Shown piece after piece: positions 34,152-42,123 of a stretch of 49,913 nt of DNA. Each line of letters begins with the position of its first letter. The stretch's first letter is position 1. The stretch is from CADEED01 sp036274075 (GTDB lineage: Bacteria > Pseudomonadota > Gammaproteobacteria > Steroidobacterales > Steroidobacteraceae). Under the pieces are notes generated by a model. It saw nothing but the letters and a program-made list of their open reading frames with translations, was not told the DNA's origin and searched no databases. Where the stretch lies: contig DASUGK010000054.1 in NCBI GenBank assembly GCA_036274075.1, positions 1-49,913 on the forward strand, written 5' to 3'. A program made the translations under genes and the position numbers.

Positions 34152-35417
34152 TTACTCGTCTTGTAGTGCAATGATGGGATTCACGGCGGCAGCCTTGGCG
34201 GCGGGCATCAACGACGCCAGCAATCCGGAAACGACCAGCACGATCAGCGCAGTCATGGCCGTCCGGAACTCGATCTCGGGTGGGCCCATGAAGCCCGCGC
34301 GCCCGCCGGCGGCGTTCAAAGCGCTGGCAATGGTTTCGAGCAGCAACGTGGCCATGACCAGGCCGCTGTATCCGGCCACCGCAGTGATGAACACCGACTC
34401 CTGCATGATCATGGCGACGATTGAGGCCGGCGTTGCGCCGAGCGCCTTGCGCAGGCCGATTTCGCGGGTGCGCTCCTTCACCACGATCAGCATGATGTTT
34501 CCGACGCCGACCGCGCCTGCGAAGATGGTGCCGATCGCCACCATCCAGCTGAAGACCTTGATGCCGGTGAACAGGCCCTGCACCTTGTCGTGTTCGTCCT
34601 GCAGGTTGAAGCTGCCGAAAACACCCTTGTCGACGGGGCTGACCTTGTTGATCTGCGCGAGATACATCTTCACGTCGTTCTCGACCACGCGCGCATGTAT
34701 GCCGGGCTTGGGAACGATCACGAAACTGCCGATGCGGCCTATCTGGTTGAAGGAGTAACGCAGCGTCTCGTTCGGCAGGTAGATGCGTTCCTCTTCCTGC
34801 TGCTGGTTGCCGTTCTGCGTCGAGCGGAAAACGCCGACCACCTGGAAGGTGATGCCGTTGATGGTGATGTCCTCACCCAGCGGGTTCTCGTCCTTGGCGA
34901 ACAACTGGTCGCGGACACGCTGACCTATCACGGCCACCTTGCGCTTCTGCGGCTCGTCGAGCGGATTGAACGAGCGCCCCTGGATGATGCGTACGGAGTT
35001 GATGCGCTCCATGCCGGCGAATCCACCCTGGATGCTGAATGCGCCATTGCGCGACTTGCGAACCGTGTATGGCGGCGCCTTGTCCCAGACACCGACCGAA
35101 TTCTGGCCGGTGATGAACCCCACGGACGGAACATTCCTGGCGATGGCCTCGACGTTCTCCGGCCTGAGTGCGATATCGCGGCCGATGGGCATTCCCTGGA
35201 AGGGAATCTGCGTCGTCCCCTGCTGCCAGATCCACACGGTATTGGTGTTCTTCGGAAATCCTTCGGCAACGCCGTTCTCGAGCCCCTTGCCCGCTCCCAG
35301 CAGCACGGTGAGCATGAAGATGCCCCAGAACACACCGAACGCGGTAAGAGCGGTGCGCAGCTTGTGCCGGCTCAGCGTATTGAAGATCTCCTGCCACTTC
35401 TCGATATCGATGAACAT
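34152..35417 (-). CDS. MacB/FtsX-type ABC permease (second)
   Basis: 421 residues with the four-helix FtsX layout. The N-terminal helix is LRTALTAFGVFWGIFMLTVLLGAGKGL. A large periplasmic MacB-PCD domain (about 50-270) with PSVGFITGQNSVGVW and VIGQRVRDQLFAKDENPLGE follows. Then come three C-terminal helices with MLIVVKERTREIGLRKALGATPASIVAMIMQESVFI, the coupling segment that contacts the ATPase. It is paired with the homologous permease at 35422, so the transporter is probably a heterodimer, unlike MacB with its fused ATPase. The likely substrates are peptides, lipids or toxic compounds. Confidence 0.92.
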   Translation of the reverse strand: MFIDIEKWQEIFNTLSRHKLRTALTAFGVFWGIFMLTVLLGAGKGLENGVAEGFPKNTNTVWIWQQGTTQIPFQGMPIGRDIALRPENVEAIARNVPSVGFITGQNSVGVWDKAPPYTVRKSRNGAFSIQGGFAGMERINSVRIIQGRSFNPLDEPQKRKVAVIGQRVRDQLFAKDENPLGEDITINGITFQVVGVFRSTQNGNQQQEEERIYLPNETLRYSFNQIGRIGSFVIVPKPGIHARVVENDVKMYLAQINKVSPVDKGVFGSFNLQDEHDKVQGLFTGIKVFSWMVAIGTIFAGAVGVGNIMLIVVKERTREIGLRKALGATPASIVAMIMQESVFITAVAGYSGLVMATLLLETIASALNAAGGRAGFMGPPEIEFRTAMTALIVLVVSGLLASLMPAAKAAAVNPIIALQDE

Positions 35418-35421
35418 GGCG

Positions 35422-36663
35422 TTACTCCGCCTTCATCGCTTCGGTGGGCGTGATCTTGGCGGCGCGCAATGCCGGCATGAGTCCGGCGAGCACCCCGACG
35501 CCGACCAGCAGCAGCAATGCCGTGATGGCGAGCTGGAAATCCACGCTGGGATTGAGGAAATACGGCAGTTGCGCGCCCGAGCTGCGCAAACCGAATGCCA
35601 CGAGCTCCAGCAGTCCCACTCCCACAACCAACCCGATATAGCCCGCTACGCCCGTGACCAGCGTGGACTCGAGCAATAACGTGCTGACGATGTGGAACGG
35701 CGTCGCACCCAGCGCCTTGCGGATACCGATTTCCTTGGTCCGCTCCTTGACCGTGATGATCATGATGTTGCTGATGCCGACGATGCCGGCCGTCAGGGTG
35801 CCGAGACCGACGAACCAGATGAAGACATCGATGCCGATGAACAGTCCCGTAACCCGCTGCATGGGTTCGGCCATGTTGAAGGAGGCGATGCCGCGGATAT
35901 CCTCCGGCGCGACGGCATGGCGGCGCTTCAAGACCTCGAGCACCTTCTTCTCGAGCTCGAAGCCGTCGACGCCCTTTGCCGGGCGCACCCAGATGTTGTC
36001 GGTGAACGTCGCGTCGCCGTACATCTTCTGCATGGTCGTCAGGGGCATCAGCACCCGCTCGGAGTTTCGGCTGCGATTACCCTTGTCGTAGAAGACTCCC
36101 ACGACCTTCATCAACACGTCCTTCACGCGGACGTACTTGCCGACCGGGTCTTCTCCCTGGGCGAACAATCGCTCCGCAACCACGGAGCCGATGACGACGA
36201 CCTTGCGGATCTCGTCCTGGTCCAGAGGATTGGGCTTGCGCCCGAAATTGAACGGCACGTCATCCTTGACCATGAAATATTCATCGGGGACACCGAGGAC
36301 CTGCGCGTTGCTGTTCTTTCCCTGGTAGTTGATGGAGCCGCCGTCCGGGACGAAGCGCTCGGCTGACAACAGCCTGATGCCCGGGACTTGTTGGCGGACG
36401 GCTTCGATGTCCTCGAGAGTGAGGCGTATGGCACGCCCTGGCGCCATCCCCTGGTACGCGGTGGTTGTCGTGCCTGTCCACACGATGATGAAGTCGAGCA
36501 CATCCGAGCCGAAGTCCTCGTATATGCCGTTCTGCATGCCGCGGCCTGCGCCCAGCAGCAGCACCAGCATGAAAATGCCCCAGAACACGCCGAAGGCCGT
36601 GAGCAGCGTGCGCAGCTTGTTCTGCCGCAGCGTGAACAGGATTTCCTGCAGGCCGTCGAGCAT
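35422..36663 (-). CDS. MacB/FtsX-type ABC permease (first)
   Basis: 413 residues, homologous to the adjacent permease: LRTLLTAFGVFWGIFMLVLLLGAGRGMQNG at the N terminus, a MacB-PCD periplasmic domain with PGIRLLSAERFVPDGG and GSVVAERLFAQGEDPVGKYVRV, and the coupling segment MIITVKERTKEIGIRKALGATPFHIV before the last helices. ATG 36663 lies 2 bp after the stop of the ATPase gene. The two permeases differ most in the periplasmic domain, as expected of a heterodimeric exporter. Confidence 0.92.
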   Translation of the reverse strand: MLDGLQEILFTLRQNKLRTLLTAFGVFWGIFMLVLLLGAGRGMQNGIYEDFGSDVLDFIIVWTGTTTTAYQGMAPGRAIRLTLEDIEAVRQQVPGIRLLSAERFVPDGGSINYQGKNSNAQVLGVPDEYFMVKDDVPFNFGRKPNPLDQDEIRKVVVIGSVVAERLFAQGEDPVGKYVRVKDVLMKVVGVFYDKGNRSRNSERVLMPLTTMQKMYGDATFTDNIWVRPAKGVDGFELEKKVLEVLKRRHAVAPEDIRGIASFNMAEPMQRVTGLFIGIDVFIWFVGLGTLTAGIVGISNIMIITVKERTKEIGIRKALGATPFHIVSTLLLESTLVTGVAGYIGLVVGVGLLELVAFGLRSSGAQLPYFLNPSVDFQLAITALLLLVGVGVLAGLMPALRAAKITPTEAMKAE

Positions 36664-36665
36664 GT

Positions 36666-37367
36666 CTAACCAGTCACCGCTTCGGCGGCCGGGCTCGCGG
36701 CGTGGGATGACGTCACCACGCCGTCCCGCAGCAGGATCTGGCGCTGCGTCATGTTGGCCACGTCCTGCTCGTGCGTCACGACAATGATGGTGTTGCCGCG
36801 CCGGTGGATGTCCCGGATCAGCGCCATGATTTCGTGCGTCGTGGTGCTGTCCAGCGCGCCCGTGGGCTCGTCGGCGAGGATCACCTTGGGATTGCCCACC
36901 AGCGCGCGCGCGATGGCCACGCGCTGCTTCTGTCCGCCCGAGAGCTGGTTCGGCATGAAATTCCTGCGGTCCGAGAGGCCCACCAGGTCCAGGTACTCCT
37001 CGGCCCGGCGGTTGCGTTCACGGCGTCCGACGCCCTGGTAGTACAGCGGCAGCGCGACGTTCTCCGTGGCGTTCTTGAACTGCAGCAGGTTGAAGGACTG
37101 GAACACGAAGCCCAGCATCTTGTTGCGCAGGCGCGCGGCCTCGGTTTCCTTGAGCTTGCCGACCTGCTTGCCGTCCAGCAGGTAACTGCCGCTGTCGTAC
37201 GAATCGAGGATGCCGAGGATGTTCAGCAGCGTGGACTTGCCAGACCCCGAGCTGCCCATGATGGACACCAGTTCGCCCTCGCGAACCCGCATGTCGACGC
37301 CCTTGAGCACGTGCAGGGACTGGTCGCCGGTCTGGTAGTACTTGTGGATGCCATGAAGTTCGATCAT
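36666..37367 (-). CDS. ABC transporter ATP-binding protein (MacB/LolD type)
   Basis: 233 residues. Walker A is GSSGSGKST (about 38-46), the Q-loop lies in KMLGFVFQSFNLL, the signature is LSGGQKQRVAIARAL, Walker B is VILADEPTGALDS, and the switch is VVTHEQDVA. The LolD/MacB subfamily is recognised by these spacings and by the short C-terminal end. It energises the two FtsX-type permeases encoded next. ATG 37367 faces the alpha/beta hydrolase gene across a 156-bp divergent region. It is the first gene of a four-gene operon (ATPase, permease, permease, adaptor). Confidence 0.95.
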   Translation of the reverse strand: MIELHGIHKYYQTGDQSLHVLKGVDMRVREGELVSIMGSSGSGKSTLLNILGILDSYDSGSYLLDGKQVGKLKETEAARLRNKMLGFVFQSFNLLQFKNATENVALPLYYQGVGRRERNRRAEEYLDLVGLSDRRNFMPNQLSGGQKQRVAIARALVGNPKVILADEPTGALDSTTTHEIMALIRDIHRRGNTIIVVTHEQDVANMTQRQILLRDGVVTSSHAASPAAEAVTG

Positions 37368-37523
37368 GGCGGCAACTGTCTCATTCGTCCCGATCTCCCT
37401 TCCAGCCCTGTATAGACGGCTGACCCTGCTGGCGGGTTGCGTCGGGGCACGAACAAAATTCCAACCGGATCGGGCCCTCGCCAGTCTCAGTACGAATACT
37501 GTGTTGACAAAGAGGTCAATGAC
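37368..37523. promoter_or_regulatory. Divergent promoter region with two palindromes near the hydrolase start
   Basis: 156 bp lie between the ABC ATPase and the hydrolase. Two small palindromes flank the hydrolase ribosome binding site: CAGTA-CGAA-TACTG (37488-37501) and TTGAC-AAAGAG-GTCAA (37504-37519, whose spacer holds the AGAGG Shine-Dalgarno). They look like operators or a translational control structure. No sigma consensus can be placed with confidence. Confidence 0.4.
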
Positions 37524-38384
37524 ATGGCTCGGCGGACCTGGCGGCTCCTGATCCTGACCCTGCTCGCGCCCGTGGCTGCGGTGGCAGCCCCGGCCACGGC
37601 TTCAGACGGCCCGCGGCTCGAGGAAGTTCAGTTCACCAGCCACGGCGCGACCCTCTCCGGCTCCATCGCCTGGCCGGTCAACCTGCAGCCGAAGGCCGCG
37701 GTGGTTTTCATCCATGGTTCGGGCAAACAAAGCCGCGATCCCGGCCTCGCCCGGCGGTTCGCCGAGGCGGGAATCGTCGCGCTGGTCTATGACAAGCGCG
37801 GCGTGGGCAAGTCCGGCGGCACCTATGAAGGCGACCGCAACGTCAGCGAGCAGAACCTGCTGCTGCTGGCCGACGATGCGTCGGCGGCACTCGACCTGCT
37901 CCGCGGGCAACCCGCATTGAAGGGCCTCCCAGTGGGATTCACCGGCATCAGCCAGGCGGGCTGGATCGCGCCGCTGGCGGCGCAGCGCAACGGCAAGTCG
38001 GACTTCCTGGTGCTGTGGAGCGGACCGGTCTGCAAGGTGAGCGAGGAAGACATTTTCAGCAAGTTCACCACCGACGCCGACGCCAAGTCGGTGCCCACCT
38101 GGCAGCAGGCGCTGGCCGCGCGCACCACGCCTTATGTCTGGCCGGAGTTCATGGGCGCGGATACCGATCCGGCGACTAGCCTGCGCGGGCTCTCCATTCC
38201 CGGGCTCTGGATCTTCAGCGACAACGACGGGAGCATTCCCGTGGACCTGTCGCTGGCCGGGCTGCGTTCATTGCGTGCCGATGGTCATCGCTACGACTAC
38301 GCGCTGTTCTCCGGCCTCGGGCACAACAACATGGACGGTACGTTCGCGACGGCCGTCGACTGGATCAGGCGGCTGCCGAAGTAG
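37524..38384 (+). CDS. Secreted alpha/beta hydrolase (serine hydrolase)
   Basis: 286 residues. A signal peptide (LLILTLLAPVAAVAAPATA) is followed by an alpha/beta hydrolase of Hydrolase_4/abhydrolase type. Visible are the oxyanion strand VVFIHGSGKQS, the nucleophile elbow GFTGISQAGW (Ser), the acid Asp in IFSDNDGSIP and the base His in SGLGHNNMDG. The triad is complete. The substrate is unknown; the family includes esterases and dienelactone-hydrolase-like enzymes. ATG 37524 begins the signal peptide and has AGAGG 9 bases upstream. Its 3' end overlaps the convergent oxidoreductase gene by 20 bases. Confidence 0.85.
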   Translation: MARRTWRLLILTLLAPVAAVAAPATASDGPRLEEVQFTSHGATLSGSIAWPVNLQPKAAVVFIHGSGKQSRDPGLARRFAEAGIVALVYDKRGVGKSGGTYEGDRNVSEQNLLLLADDASAALDLLRGQPALKGLPVGFTGISQAGWIAPLAAQRNGKSDFLVLWSGPVCKVSEEDIFSKFTTDADAKSVPTWQQALAARTTPYVWPEFMGADTDPATSLRGLSIPGLWIFSDNDGSIPVDLSLAGLRSLRADGHRYDYALFSGLGHNNMDGTFATAVDWIRRLPK

Positions 38385-39924
38385 CCGCGCTCAGCAGCGC
38401 ATCCACCGCGGCGGCGTCCTGGCGCTCGAGCGCGGCCTCGACCTCGAGACTTTGCCGATCGCGACCGACGGTAAGCATCGCGGCCACCTTGCCACCGACG
38501 CGATACACGACGGTGGCGTCCTGCTTCTCCAGGCTGCCGATGACCTGGGTGTCGGCCTCGCCGCTCGCATGGCCGATGTACGACAGCGTGACGTCGTAGT
38601 GCTGACTCCAGAAGAAAGGCACGTCGGTGAACGGCCCGCCGAGGCCCAACATGTCGCGCGCCGCGGCCTGGCCCTGGCGCTCCGCCGCCTGCCAGTGTTC
38701 GACGCGGACGCGGTCACCGAGCCGCGCCTCGGGATAGAACGCAATGTCGCCCGCCGCCCAGACGTCGGGCGCGCTGGTGCGCAGGCGCGCATCGACCACG
38801 ACGCCATTCTCGACCGCGAGCCCCGCCCGCCTGGCGAGATCGACACGCGGTTTCACGCCGACGCCCAACACCACGACCCCGGCTTCGAGCCGCGTGCCGT
38901 CCTCGAGCTCGACAGCATCGGCGTGGATGGCCTTCAGCCTGGCCGCGAGGTGGAAACGCACGCCCTTGGCTTCATGGAGTTGCTGCACGAACCTGCCCAC
39001 CTGCGTGCCCATGACACGCTCCAGCGGCACGCGATCGATGCTGACCACGTCGACTTCGAGATTGCGTGCACGCAGCGAGGCTGCGACTTCGAGGCCGATG
39101 AAGCTGGAACCGATGACCACGGCGCGTTTCGTCTTCGCGGCGGCATCGATGATCGACTGGGAATCCGCCAGCGATCGCAAGGTCTTCACGTGCGGCAGCG
39201 TCGCGCCGTCGATCGGCAGCCGCGACGGTTCGGAACCGGTCGCCAGCAACAGGCGGTCGTAGGGAACCTTGCGCCCGCCCTTCAACACCACCGACTTGCC
39301 GGGTATGTCGAGCGCCGTAACCTCGTCGCGAACCAGTTCGATGTCCTGCTTTTCGTAGAAGCCATCGTCGCGCAGCGTGATCCATTCCATGGGCGCATTT
39401 CCGGCCAGGAAATCCTTGCTGAGATTCGGGCGGTCGACGGGGCCTGGTGCTTCGTGGCCGATAAGCGTTATCGATCCCGTGTGACCCAGGCGTCGCAATT
39501 TCTCCGCCGCGGCAGCGCCGGCGGCGCCCGCGCCGACGATCACGATCTTCGCGGGATTTTCCGGCGGCGCCGGCACCGGCGCGCGCGATAGTTTGGCGCC
39601 CACCGACACCCGGTTGCCGCGCCGGACGACTTCGTAGCATGGAATGGGTTCCAGCGCCGGCGCGCCCAGCGCTTCGCCGCTGCGCAGGTCGAAGCAGGCG
39701 TGATGCCAGGGACAGCGCACCGTCTCGCCGACCACCAGGCCTTCCGCGAGCGGACCGGAATAGTGAGTGCAGGTGGCGCCGACCGCGTGGATGTTCGCGC
39801 CCTTGCGCACCAGCATCACGCCGTCGTCGCCGACGTGGCCGAGCAACGGCACGTTCTCCACGAGTTCCGTCAGCTCGACACCCGCGGCCAGGTCGGGTCC
39901 GGAAGGTTCCTTGGCGTGCCCCAT
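38365..39924 (-). CDS. Rieske / FAD-dependent NAD(P)H oxidoreductase (AIFM3-like)
   Basis: 519 residues. An N-terminal Rieske domain has the ligand motifs CTHYSGPL (CxH) and CPWHHACFD (CxxH). A class I FAD/NAD(P)H reductase follows: GAGAAGAAAAEKLR (FAD), PYDRLLLATGSEP, a second dinucleotide fold AVVIGSSFIGLEVAASLR, and the FAD-ribityl motif DVWAAGDIAFYPE. The C-terminal reductase domain ends the protein. This is the architecture of AIFM3-like ferredoxin reductases: a Rieske ferredoxin fused to its reductase, which may feed electrons to an oxygenase. ATG 39924 is used because the Rieske domain begins soon after it. Confidence 0.93.
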   Translation of the reverse strand: MGHAKEPSGPDLAAGVELTELVENVPLLGHVGDDGVMLVRKGANIHAVGATCTHYSGPLAEGLVVGETVRCPWHHACFDLRSGEALGAPALEPIPCYEVVRRGNRVSVGAKLSRAPVPAPPENPAKIVIVGAGAAGAAAAEKLRRLGHTGSITLIGHEAPGPVDRPNLSKDFLAGNAPMEWITLRDDGFYEKQDIELVRDEVTALDIPGKSVVLKGGRKVPYDRLLLATGSEPSRLPIDGATLPHVKTLRSLADSQSIIDAAAKTKRAVVIGSSFIGLEVAASLRARNLEVDVVSIDRVPLERVMGTQVGRFVQQLHEAKGVRFHLAARLKAIHADAVELEDGTRLEAGVVVLGVGVKPRVDLARRAGLAVENGVVVDARLRTSAPDVWAAGDIAFYPEARLGDRVRVEHWQAAERQGQAAARDMLGLGGPFTDVPFFWSQHYDVTLSYIGHASGEADTQVIGSLEKQDATVVYRVGGKVAAMLTVGRDRQSLEVEAALERQDAAAVDALLSAATSAAA

Positions 39925-40176
39925 GTCATAACCTCTTGTTGGTCGATCTTTGGCACAGGTAAGAATGAGATGAATGAAAGCGCCGTTCCCGGACGATTGC
40001 CATAGGCAAAAAGGATGTGTCGCGAGGGGGAAGTGCCAGACGGGGCGTTCGCTGCGGGTGCTCACCGCGGGACAACATCGATCTCCGCACTGTCATCATA
40101 ACGCGCAGTGCGCCGGATTGAACTGCCCCATTCGGCGGAGGACAGCCCTGCTACCCCGGGCGTAGGGTGCGCGACC
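39925..40176. promoter_or_regulatory. Divergent intergenic region, oxidoreductase / MFS transporter
   Basis: 252 bp with relatively AT-rich segments at 39929-39975 and near 40090-40105. It should hold promoters for both divergent genes. A TTGGCAC block at about 39952 recalls a sigma-54 -24 element, but the -12 GC element is missing. No repeat or RNA gene is seen. Confidence 0.35.
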
Positions 40177-41415
40177 ATGAATACGCAGACCCTGTCCGCA
40201 GCCACGCCGTTTTCGGGCTACCAGAAGCTGGTCGTCGGCATGCTGGCCTTCCTGCAGTTCGCCGTCATCCTCGACTTCATGCTGATGGCCCCGCTGGGCG
40301 CCATCATCATGCCGTCCCTGTCCATCACGCCCGCGCAGTTCGGCACCGTGGTGTCGGCGTATGCCTTCTCCGCCGGTATCTCGGGCCTGCTCATGGCGGG
40401 GTTCGCCGACCGTTTCGACCGCAAGAAGCTGCTGCTCTTCTTCTATGCGGGCTTCCTCGTGGGCACATTGTGGTGCGGCCTCGCGCAGAGCTTCGAATCG
40501 CTGCTGCTGGCGCGCATCGTCGCGGGATTGTTCGGCGGCGTCATCGGTTCCGTCGTGCTGGCGATCGCCACCGACCTGTTCGCGCCGCAGATGCGCGGCC
40601 GCGTCATGGGGTTCATCCAGACGGCGTTCGCCGCGAGCCAGATCCTGGGCCTGCCCTTCGGTATCTATCTATCGAACCAGTGGAACTGGCACGTGCCCTT
40701 CCTGGTGCTGGTGGGCCTCGGCCTGCTGGGCGGCCTGCTGATCTCGTGGCGCATGCTGCCGGTGGCGGAACACCTGAAGCTGAAGCAGGAGCACACTGCC
40801 CTCGGCCACCTGTGGCACACGGTCACCGAGCCGCGCTACCTGCTCTCGTTCGTCTCGGTACTGTTCCTGGCCACGGGCGGCTTCATGCTGATGCCCTTCA
40901 GCAGCGCCTTCACGGTGAACAACCTCGGCATCTCGCTTCATGACCTGCCCGTGATCTACCTGGTCACGGGAATCGCGACGATTTTCATCGGCCCCCTCGT
41001 GGGCAAGGCCGCCGACTCCTTCGGCCAGTTGCGCGTGTTCCTGTTCGGTACCGCGGTGATGATCGTGATGGTGCTGATCTACACCCACCTGACGACGTCG
41101 ACGCTGCTCGTGGTCACGGTGATCAACGTCGTGCTGTTCGTCGGCATCTTCTCGCGCATGATTCCGTTCCAGGCGCTGATGTCGCAGGTTCCCGCGCAGA
41201 CGCAGCGCGGCTCGTTCAACGCCATCAACGCGTCCATCTCGCAGCTGGCCGGCGGCCTGGCCTCGCTCGTCGCCGGGCACATCGTGCAGGAGGGAGCGGA
41301 CGGGAAGCTGCATCACTACGACGTCGCAGGCTTCGTGGTCGTGGCCACTTCCCTGCTGGCGTCCGTCTTGTTGTGGCGCATCCAGCTCGCGCTGAAAGTG
41401 GCGCCGGCGAAGTGA
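40177..41415 (+). CDS. MFS transporter (DHA1-like)
   Basis: 412 residues with 12 predicted helices. The motif A loop between helices 2 and 3 reads GFADRFDRKKLLLFFY. Motif regions of the first half (LLARIVAGLFGGVIGSVVLAIATDLF) and the mid-loop charge pattern are typical of drug:H+ antiporter family 1 and sugar-efflux members. The substrate cannot be told. ATG 40177 follows GCGACC and precedes the usual short hydrophilic N terminus. It is divergent from the Rieske oxidoreductase and followed by the convergent sigma factor gene 20 bp away. Confidence 0.9.
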   Translation: MNTQTLSAATPFSGYQKLVVGMLAFLQFAVILDFMLMAPLGAIIMPSLSITPAQFGTVVSAYAFSAGISGLLMAGFADRFDRKKLLLFFYAGFLVGTLWCGLAQSFESLLLARIVAGLFGGVIGSVVLAIATDLFAPQMRGRVMGFIQTAFAASQILGLPFGIYLSNQWNWHVPFLVLVGLGLLGGLLISWRMLPVAEHLKLKQEHTALGHLWHTVTEPRYLLSFVSVLFLATGGFMLMPFSSAFTVNNLGISLHDLPVIYLVTGIATIFIGPLVGKAADSFGQLRVFLFGTAVMIVMVLIYTHLTTSTLLVVTVINVVLFVGIFSRMIPFQALMSQVPAQTQRGSFNAINASISQLAGGLASLVAGHIVQEGADGKLHHYDVAGFVVVATSLLASVLLWRIQLALKVAPAK

Positions 41416-41435
41416 GGGCGAAACTGCTCCAGCCT

Positions 41436-42011
41436 TCAGTCTCCGCGGGATGCCGCCAGCTCCCGGTATAGCCAGGCCTTGGCCATCGCCCACTCGCGCC
41501 TCACCGTACGCTCGGAGATTCCGAGCACGCGCGCCGTTTCGGCTTCGCTGTAGCCGGCGAAGTAGCGGCATTCCACCACCTGCGCCGAGCGCGGCGACTG
41601 GCGGGCAAGAGTCTCCAGCGCTTCGTTCAACGCCACCAATTCTCCGTCCGTGCCGACTCCGAGCTCGCCGGCGGAGGTGAGTGACAGGTGTACCGCGGCT
41701 CCGCCGCGTTTTTGCGCAATTTCCGCCTTGGCGTAATTGACTAATGCGTGACGCATGGCGAGCGCCGCCACGCACAGGAAGTGCCGGTCATCGGCCCATC
41801 CCTTCATCGCGCGCAGTTTCAGGTAGGCCTCGTTGACCAGCGCGGTAGTTTGCAGAGTGACGCCCGCGCCGATCCGGCGGCGTTCGCGCCGCCCGATCCT
41901 GCGCAATTCCTCGTAGAAAACCGGGATCAGCTCGTCCGCGAGCCCACGCAGCGACCCGGATCCGGTGCCCGGGTCGTCCTCGCCAGCCCCCCGATCTCGC
42001 GCGCCTGTCAC
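41436..42011 (-). CDS. ECF-type RNA polymerase sigma factor (TIGR02999/ECF sub-family)
   Basis: About 191 residues. Region 2 is LIPVFYEELRRIGRRERRRIG with ALVNEAYLKLR and HFLCVAALAMRHALVNYAKA. Region 4 is ALETLARQSPRSAQVVECRYFAGYSEAETARVLGISERTVRREW, a clear helix-turn-helix. The short inter-region segment and AKRGGAAVHLSL pattern match the sigma-70-like sub-family that is genetically linked to Ser/Thr kinases rather than to anti-sigma factors. The start is uncertain: GTG 42011 gives normal length, while ATG 42107 would reach into the divergent kinase leader. It is divergent from the TPR kinase at 42124, which probably controls it by phosphorylation (inference from the family). Confidence 0.87.
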   Translation of the reverse strand: MTGARDRGAGEDDPGTGSGSLRGLADELIPVFYEELRRIGRRERRRIGAGVTLQTTALVNEAYLKLRAMKGWADDRHFLCVAALAMRHALVNYAKAEIAQKRGGAAVHLSLTSAGELGVGTDGELVALNEALETLARQSPRSAQVVECRYFAGYSEAETARVLGISERTVRREWAMAKAWLYRELAASRGD

Positions 42012-42123
42012 GCCGAAATGATAGCCGGAATGGCCGGTTGCGCGTTTCCTTGCTGTTAGTTGGGCGGGCGCGCAGCATTCCCGCGGTCTCACGCGCAAGT
42101 TGTCCATGGTCCAGGGGAACATC
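42012..42123. promoter_or_regulatory. Divergent promoter region of the sigma factor / kinase pair
   Basis: 112 bp separate the two start codons. Both promoters lie here, possibly including the promoter recognised by the sigma factor itself. A candidate ribosome binding site for the kinase is CCAGGGGAAC. No clear repeat was found. Confidence 0.4.

Noticed and set aside
39945..39970. A TTGGCAC block resembling a sigma-54 promoter
   Set aside because: The -12 element at the required spacing is absent (AGAATGAG), so it is not supported.
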